From contig CAYSYM010000005.1 in NCBI GenBank assembly GCA_964435115.1, positions 1-64,000 on the forward strand: DNA of 64,000 nucleotides, in the 5' to 3' direction. Positions 60,522 through 64,000 of this stretch are shown in pieces. The stretch's first letter is position 1; every line of letters begins with the position of its first letter. The DNA is from CAYSYM01 sp964435115 (GTDB taxonomy: Bacteria; Chloroflexota; UBA6077; CF-72). A program made the position numbers and the translations under genes. The notes beneath the pieces are model-generated. The model was not told where the DNA came from and did not search any database. It saw only the letters and a program-made list of their open reading frames with translations.

Positions 60522-61361
60522 ATGCCCGATCCCTCGCGCCCGCGCTCCTACAGCCTGGCCGAGCTGTCCCAGCCAGAGGCTGAGCGCCTCTTCCGGGAGA
60601 CGCGCCTGGCCATCCTGCCTGTCGGCAGCGTCGAGCAGCACGGGCCGCACCTGCCACTGGGCACGGATGCTTTCGCTGCGCTGGCGGTGGCGCAGCGCGT
60701 CGCCAGCCGCCTGAACGCGCCGATCCTGCCCGGGCCGATGGTGGGCATCGCGCCGTACCACCTGCCCTGGATCGGGACGCTGACGCTCCGGCCCGCCACG
60801 CTGGTCAACGTGCTGGTGGACCTGTGTGCCTCGCTGGCCGCCGCGGGGGTCGAGCGTGTGCTGGTGATCAACTGGCACGAGGGCAACACGCCGACGGTGC
60901 GCCAGGCCAGCCAGGAGATCCAGGCGCAGTACGGCCTGCGGGTGGTGGTGGCCGAGGCGCACATCATCACGAACCAGCTGTTCCCGGACGAGATGGAGTT
61001 CACCCACTGCGGCTCGATGGAGACGGCGGCCGTGCTGGCGTACGATCCGGCGCTGGTGAACCAGGCGCGCGCTCAGGAAGGCGCAACCGAATTGGAGCGC
61101 GGCCTCCGCGGGCACGCCCTGTTCCGCCGCCGCGACGTGTTCCCGATCATGCGCGACTTTCGCGAGGTCGCCCCCACCGGGTGGTACGGCCACCCGGAGC
61201 AGGCGACCCTTGGGCGCGCCCGCGAGATTTTCGACCGGGTGGCAGACTACGTTGTCACGCAACTGGCCGAGGTGTCCGAGGAGCTGCGGGCGCTGCAGCC
61301 AGACGCCGGCACCGGCCGCGTGTCGCCAGCGACCGCGACGGGCGCCGGCGTGGGAGGGTAG
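60522..61361 (+). CDS. Creatininase-family amidohydrolase (copy 2)
   Basis: A 279-residue protein with ILPVGSVEQHGPHLPLGTDA (about 31-50), VLVINWHEGNTPTVRQ (about 109-124) and FTHCGSMETAAVLAYD (about 156-171): all metal ligands kept. It shares the family core with copy 1 at 57010 but differs across most of its length, so it is an older paralogue, not a recent duplicate. Divergent operon with the alcohol dehydrogenase, whose GTG starts 6 nt after its stop. Confidence 0.9.
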   Translation: MPDPSRPRSYSLAELSQPEAERLFRETRLAILPVGSVEQHGPHLPLGTDAFAALAVAQRVASRLNAPILPGPMVGIAPYHLPWIGTLTLRPATLVNVLVDLCASLAAAGVERVLVINWHEGNTPTVRQASQEIQAQYGLRVVVAEAHIITNQLFPDEMEFTHCGSMETAAVLAYDPALVNQARAQEGATELERGLRGHALFRRRDVFPIMRDFREVAPTGWYGHPEQATLGRAREIFDRVADYVVTQLAEVSEELRALQPDAGTGRVSPATATGAGVGG

Positions 61362-61367
61362 GTCGCG

Positions 61368-62486
61368 GTGCTCGGCGTGGAGTCGGCATCGGGCGTCACG
61401 GTGGCCGGGCAGCGGAGCGCACCGGGCATCCCGGCCACGATGCGCGCGGCCGTGCTGCACGCCCCGGAGGACCTGCGGGTCGAGGAGGTTCCGGTGCCGC
61501 TGCCCGGGCCTGGCGAGGTGCTGTGCCGGGTGCGTGCGTGTGGGCTGTGCGGAACCGATCAGAAGATCATCGAGGGGCGCTACCCCGGCGTCTGGCCGCC
61601 TGCCTTCCCCTTCATCATTGGCCACGAGTGGGGCGGCGAAGTCGTGGCGCTCGGCTCTGGGGTCGAGACCTTGAAAGTGGGCGACCGAGTGGCCGCCGAG
61701 AACCACGCCGGCTGCGGCCAGTGCCGGATGTGTCGCACGGGGATGTACAACCTGTGCGAGCGAGCCGGGCGGCGCGACCCGAGCTACAAGCTGTTCGGCC
61801 ACACCGCGCCCGGGGCGCTGGCGGAGTACGCGGTGCGCCCGTCCCTGCTGCTCACCCCCCTGCCGGAGATGGTGAGCGACTTGGAAGGCGCGCTGGTGAA
61901 CCCGGCGGCCCTGGCGCTGCACGGCCTGCGGCGGACTGGCTTCCACCCGGGCTGCAGCGTGGCCGTCTTCGGGCCAGGGGTGATCGGCCTGCTGACGGTC
62001 ATGCTGGCGAAGGCCTCCGGCGCCGCGCAGGTCATCACCATCGGCCGCGGCGACCGGCTGCGGCTGGCGCAGGAGCTTGGCAGCACTCACGGGGTGGAGT
62101 ACGACGCGGGCGATCCCGTGCGGGCGGTGAGGGAGCTGACCGGTGGCCGGGGCGTGGATTACGTCTACGAGTGCTCGGGCAGCCCGGACGCCGTCTCTCA
62201 GGCGATCGACGTCGCGCGACGGGGTGGCAAGGTGGCGCTGCTGGGCCTCACCGGCAATAGGAGCGTCGAGCTGAAGATCGACAAACTGACACTGGACCAG
62301 GTCGACGTGCTCGGGGTGCGCAGCAGCCCCAACATGTACCCGGATGTGATCGCGCTGATCGCCTCGGGAGCGGTGCGACCCGAGCGCCTGGCTAGCCACC
62401 GCTACCCGCTGGAGCAGGTAGCCGAGGGCGTGGAGGCGCTCCGATCGCGCTCGTCCAGGGCTGTCCGCGTCATCGTGCAGCCCTGA
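61368..62486 (+). CDS. Zinc-dependent alcohol/threonine dehydrogenase family
   Basis: A 372-residue medium-chain dehydrogenase (348 from ATG 61440). Catalytic zinc: Cys in CGLCGTDQ and GHEWGGE; structural zinc Cys cluster CGQCRMCRTGMYNLC; NAD site SVAVFGPGVIGLLTVMLA (about 203-220). Similar to sorbitol/L-threonine dehydrogenases and to YdjJ/IdnD-like sugar-alcohol enzymes. It probably oxidises a polyol in the pathway. Its last 17 bp overlap the convergent dehydrogenase gene. Confidence 0.92.
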   Translation: MLGVESASGVTVAGQRSAPGIPATMRAAVLHAPEDLRVEEVPVPLPGPGEVLCRVRACGLCGTDQKIIEGRYPGVWPPAFPFIIGHEWGGEVVALGSGVETLKVGDRVAAENHAGCGQCRMCRTGMYNLCERAGRRDPSYKLFGHTAPGALAEYAVRPSLLLTPLPEMVSDLEGALVNPAALALHGLRRTGFHPGCSVAVFGPGVIGLLTVMLAKASGAAQVITIGRGDRLRLAQELGSTHGVEYDAGDPVRAVRELTGGRGVDYVYECSGSPDAVSQAIDVARRGGKVALLGLTGNRSVELKIDKLTLDQVDVLGVRSSPNMYPDVIALIASGAVRPERLASHRYPLEQVAEGVEALRSRSSRAVRVIVQP

Positions 62487-63543
62487 GTCGCTGCGCCTCC
62501 ACGCGACGCACGAGGATCTCCGTGACCTGCGAGGTGGACGCGGTCCCGCCCAGGTCCGGCGTGAGCGGCTGGTCGCCATCGAGGTAGTCCGCCACGGCCG
62601 CGCGGAGGGCGCCGCCTTCCGCGGCGTACCCGAGGTGCTCCAGCATGAGCGCGCTCGACAGGACGAGCGCGAGTGGGTTCGCCAGGTTGCGCCCGGCGAT
62701 GTCCGGCGCCGCGCCATGGCCCGCCTCGAACAACGCCGCGTTGGGACCTACATTCGCCCCGGCGATCAGGCCCAGGCTGCCGACCAGTCCGGCCGCCAGG
62801 TCCGCGAAGATGTCGCCGTACTGGTTGGAGCACAGGACCACGTCGAACCGCTCGGGTGCGCGCACCAGGAGGTAGAACGCCGTGTCGACCAGCACGTCGT
62901 CAAGCTGGATGTCCGGGTACTCCGCGGCCACCTCCCGCGCCGTCTGCAGAAACAGCCCGTCGGTCAGGTTGAGGACCGTGGCCTTGTGCAGCACTGTCAC
63001 CCGCCGGCGGCCGGTCCGACGGGCGTGCTCAAGGGCGAAGCGAGCGATGCGCTCGGACGCCGCCCGCGTCACCAGCTTGATGGCCTCCGTGTGGCCGGGC
63101 GCAACTTGCTGCTCCAGCCCCGCGTAGACATCCTCCGTGACCTCGCGCACGATCACCAGGTCCATCCCCGCGTAGGCGCCACTGACCCGGCGATAGCCAC
63201 GCACCGGCCGTAGCTGCCCGAAGCAGCCCAGCTCGCGCCGCAGCGCCGCGTTGATGCTGGGGTAGGTGCGCATCCGCCCGTCCGTGCCCCGGAGCGACAG
63301 CTCCCCCTGGAGCGTCTCGACCTGCAGGGGACCCTTGAGGCAGGCCCCCTGGCGTGAGACGGCGGCGACGAACCCGGGCGGCACGGGCTGGCCGAAGCGC
63401 TCTACCGCCGCCGTCCCCACGGGCCACTCCACCCACTGGACCGGCAAGCCCGTCGCCGCCACGACCGCACACGCGGCCTCGCTCACCTCGGGGCCGATTC
63501 CGTGGCCCCGGATGAGGCTGAGCTCCAGGCGCGAGCTACTCAC
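62470..63543 (-). CDS. Isocitrate/isopropylmalate-type dehydrogenase
   Basis: A 357-residue NAD-dependent beta-decarboxylating dehydrogenase. Substrate motif at SLRGTDGRMRTYPSINAALR (about 82-101), MDLVIVREVTEDVYAGLE, catalytic Lys in HKATVLNLTDGLF, and the metal/NAD end YGDIFADLAAGLVGSLGLIA with FEAGHGAAPDIAG. Substrate could be isocitrate, homoisocitrate, tartrate or another malate derivative; YPSINAAL is not the R-SN of ICDH, so isocitrate is not certain. Confidence 0.88.
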   Translation of the reverse strand: MSSSRLELSLIRGHGIGPEVSEAACAVVAATGLPVQWVEWPVGTAAVERFGQPVPPGFVAAVSRQGACLKGPLQVETLQGELSLRGTDGRMRTYPSINAALRRELGCFGQLRPVRGYRRVSGAYAGMDLVIVREVTEDVYAGLEQQVAPGHTEAIKLVTRAASERIARFALEHARRTGRRRVTVLHKATVLNLTDGLFLQTAREVAAEYPDIQLDDVLVDTAFYLLVRAPERFDVVLCSNQYGDIFADLAAGLVGSLGLIAGANVGPNAALFEAGHGAAPDIAGRNLANPLALVLSSALMLEHLGYAAEGGALRAAVADYLDGDQPLTPDLGGTASTSQVTEILVRRVEAQRLRAAR

Positions 63544-63683
63544 GTGCGCAGCCGGGTGGGGGCCGGCGCACCCCGCCTGGGCAGCGACGCACGGCCTGCC
63601 TCGGCGTCGCCACTTCCCACCCCGGCATTCGGCCCCAGCCCGCCGCTTGCAGGTCGACCATGGCGGTAGTACTGTATCCGAAC

Positions 63684-63818
63684 ATGCATCCAGCCCATCC
63701 CGCTGAGCCGGCCGGGCCGCTCGTCGACGAGGCGGCCGACGTCCTCCGCGCGGCCATCGTCAGCGGCCGCTCGCGGTCCGGCACACGTCTGGTCCAGGAG
63801 CCGCTGGCCGATCCCTGA
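63684..63818 (+). pseudogene. Truncated copy of the GntR regulator gene
   Basis: Translates as MHPAHPAEPAGPLVDEAADV, then LRAAIVSGRSRSGTRLVQEP before a stop: 44 residues matching the first 40 of the GntR protein at 58552 with a few changes, including Leu-to-Ser in the HTH core. The 20 bp upstream (AGTACT...ATCC...AACATGCATCC) also match. The rest of the regulator is missing. It stands directly before the DapA-like gene, where a working regulator would be expected. Confidence 0.7.
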
Positions 63819-63834
63819 GCGGCTGCCGAAGGGG

Positions 63835-64000
63835 GTGAGGGTGGCACTTCGCGGGCTCCGGGGGATTGTGGGCACCCCAGTGACGCCTTTCACGGCGGAG
63901 AACCGCCTTGACCATGCAGGGGTGGAGCGATTGGTCACCTTCCTGATCGGGAGCGGCGTCCACGCGCTGGCGCTGCCGATGCACACTGGTGAGTCGCTCA
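63835..64000 (+). CDS. Dihydrodipicolinate synthase/N-acetylneuraminate lyase family (DapA-like), N-terminus
   Basis: Partial; runs off the window. RGLRGIVGTPVTPFTAENRL followed by DHAGVERLVTFLIGSGVHAL and HTGES matches the DapA/NanA barrel start (G-x-(L/V)-x-PVTPF...GVhGL...TGE). GTG 63835 or 63841, with AAGGGGG just upstream. Such aldolases split keto-deoxy sugar acids in catabolic clusters, fitting this island. Catalytic Tyr and Lys lie outside. Confidence 0.85.
   Translation, partial: MRVALRGLRGIVGTPVTPFTAENRLDHAGVERLVTFLIGSGVHALALPMHTGESL

Overview
A 64 kb chromosomal window of very high G+C with strong G/C third-position bias, few SD-poor intergenic gaps, and no rRNA, tRNA, CRISPR or intact insertion sequence that I could see. 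The gene mix (AidB-type acyl-CoA dehydrogenase beside an acyl-CoA ligase, LLM-type flavin oxidoreductase, tripartite tricarboxylate transporter, treZ-treY, short-form glucan phosphorylase, form-II CoxL-like molybdoenzyme, creatininase-family hydrolases) and frequent TANNNT boxes a few bases before start codons suggest an aerobic, heterotrophic, soil-type bacterium, probably Chloroflexota or a nearby terrestrial phylum. This assignment is inference.

Layout. 1-9.7 kb: clpB N-terminus (leaving the window), EamA exporter, GNAT, aidB-like plus acyl-CoA ligase (8 bp overlap), LLM oxidoreductase, a Tat-exported six-hairpin glycosidase-like protein and a divergent small membrane protein. 9.7-13.2 kb: FGGY kinase, a serine-recombinase remnant, a PIN toxin/antitoxin pair, and hsp20 behind six 11-bp-phased direct repeats. 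13.4-20.8 kb: pth, a lysE gene interrupted by one amber codon, and a tctCBA transporter operon flanked on both sides by terC copies that share about 709 identical bp. 20.9-26.4 kb: membrane protein, divergent Nramp-like transporter, DUF421 protein, and an OmpR-type two-component pair whose kinase has an altered H-box.

26.4-41.8 kb is central metabolism and housekeeping: sucA-sucB (2-oxoglutarate dehydrogenase E1/E2), divergent treZ-treY (trehalose from maltodextrin), DUF2905, glucan phosphorylase, an Rrf2 regulator, Sua5 (tRNA t6A synthesis) and a dnaA that stands apart from dnaN/recF and has no visible DnaA-box cluster. 41.8-49.8 kb: a tightly coupled five-gene ABC-2 export operon, moaD-moaE, a SRPBCC protein, an MFS exporter and a stand-alone receiver protein. 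49.8-50.6 kb has no obvious large gene but contains a promoter, a string of hairpins and a terminator-like stem, a candidate structured RNA.

50.7-64 kb: a PilZ protein followed by an accessory catabolic island: lone CoxL-like molybdenum hydroxylase, amidohydrolase, a five-gene operon (ThDP enzyme, GntR/FCD regulator, creatininase-like amidohydrolase, cupin, Gfo/Idh/MocA oxidoreductase), a divergent second creatininase-like gene with a zinc alcohol dehydrogenase, an isocitrate/isopropylmalate-type dehydrogenase, a broken copy of the GntR gene and the start of a DapA-family aldolase gene. Together these look like degradation of an unknown amide- or polyol-containing substrate under GntR control. 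The most interesting unexplained signals are the 11-bp repeat array before hsp20, the perfect terC duplication, the candidate RNA at 50.0-50.3 kb, and the scattered leaderless-type promoters.
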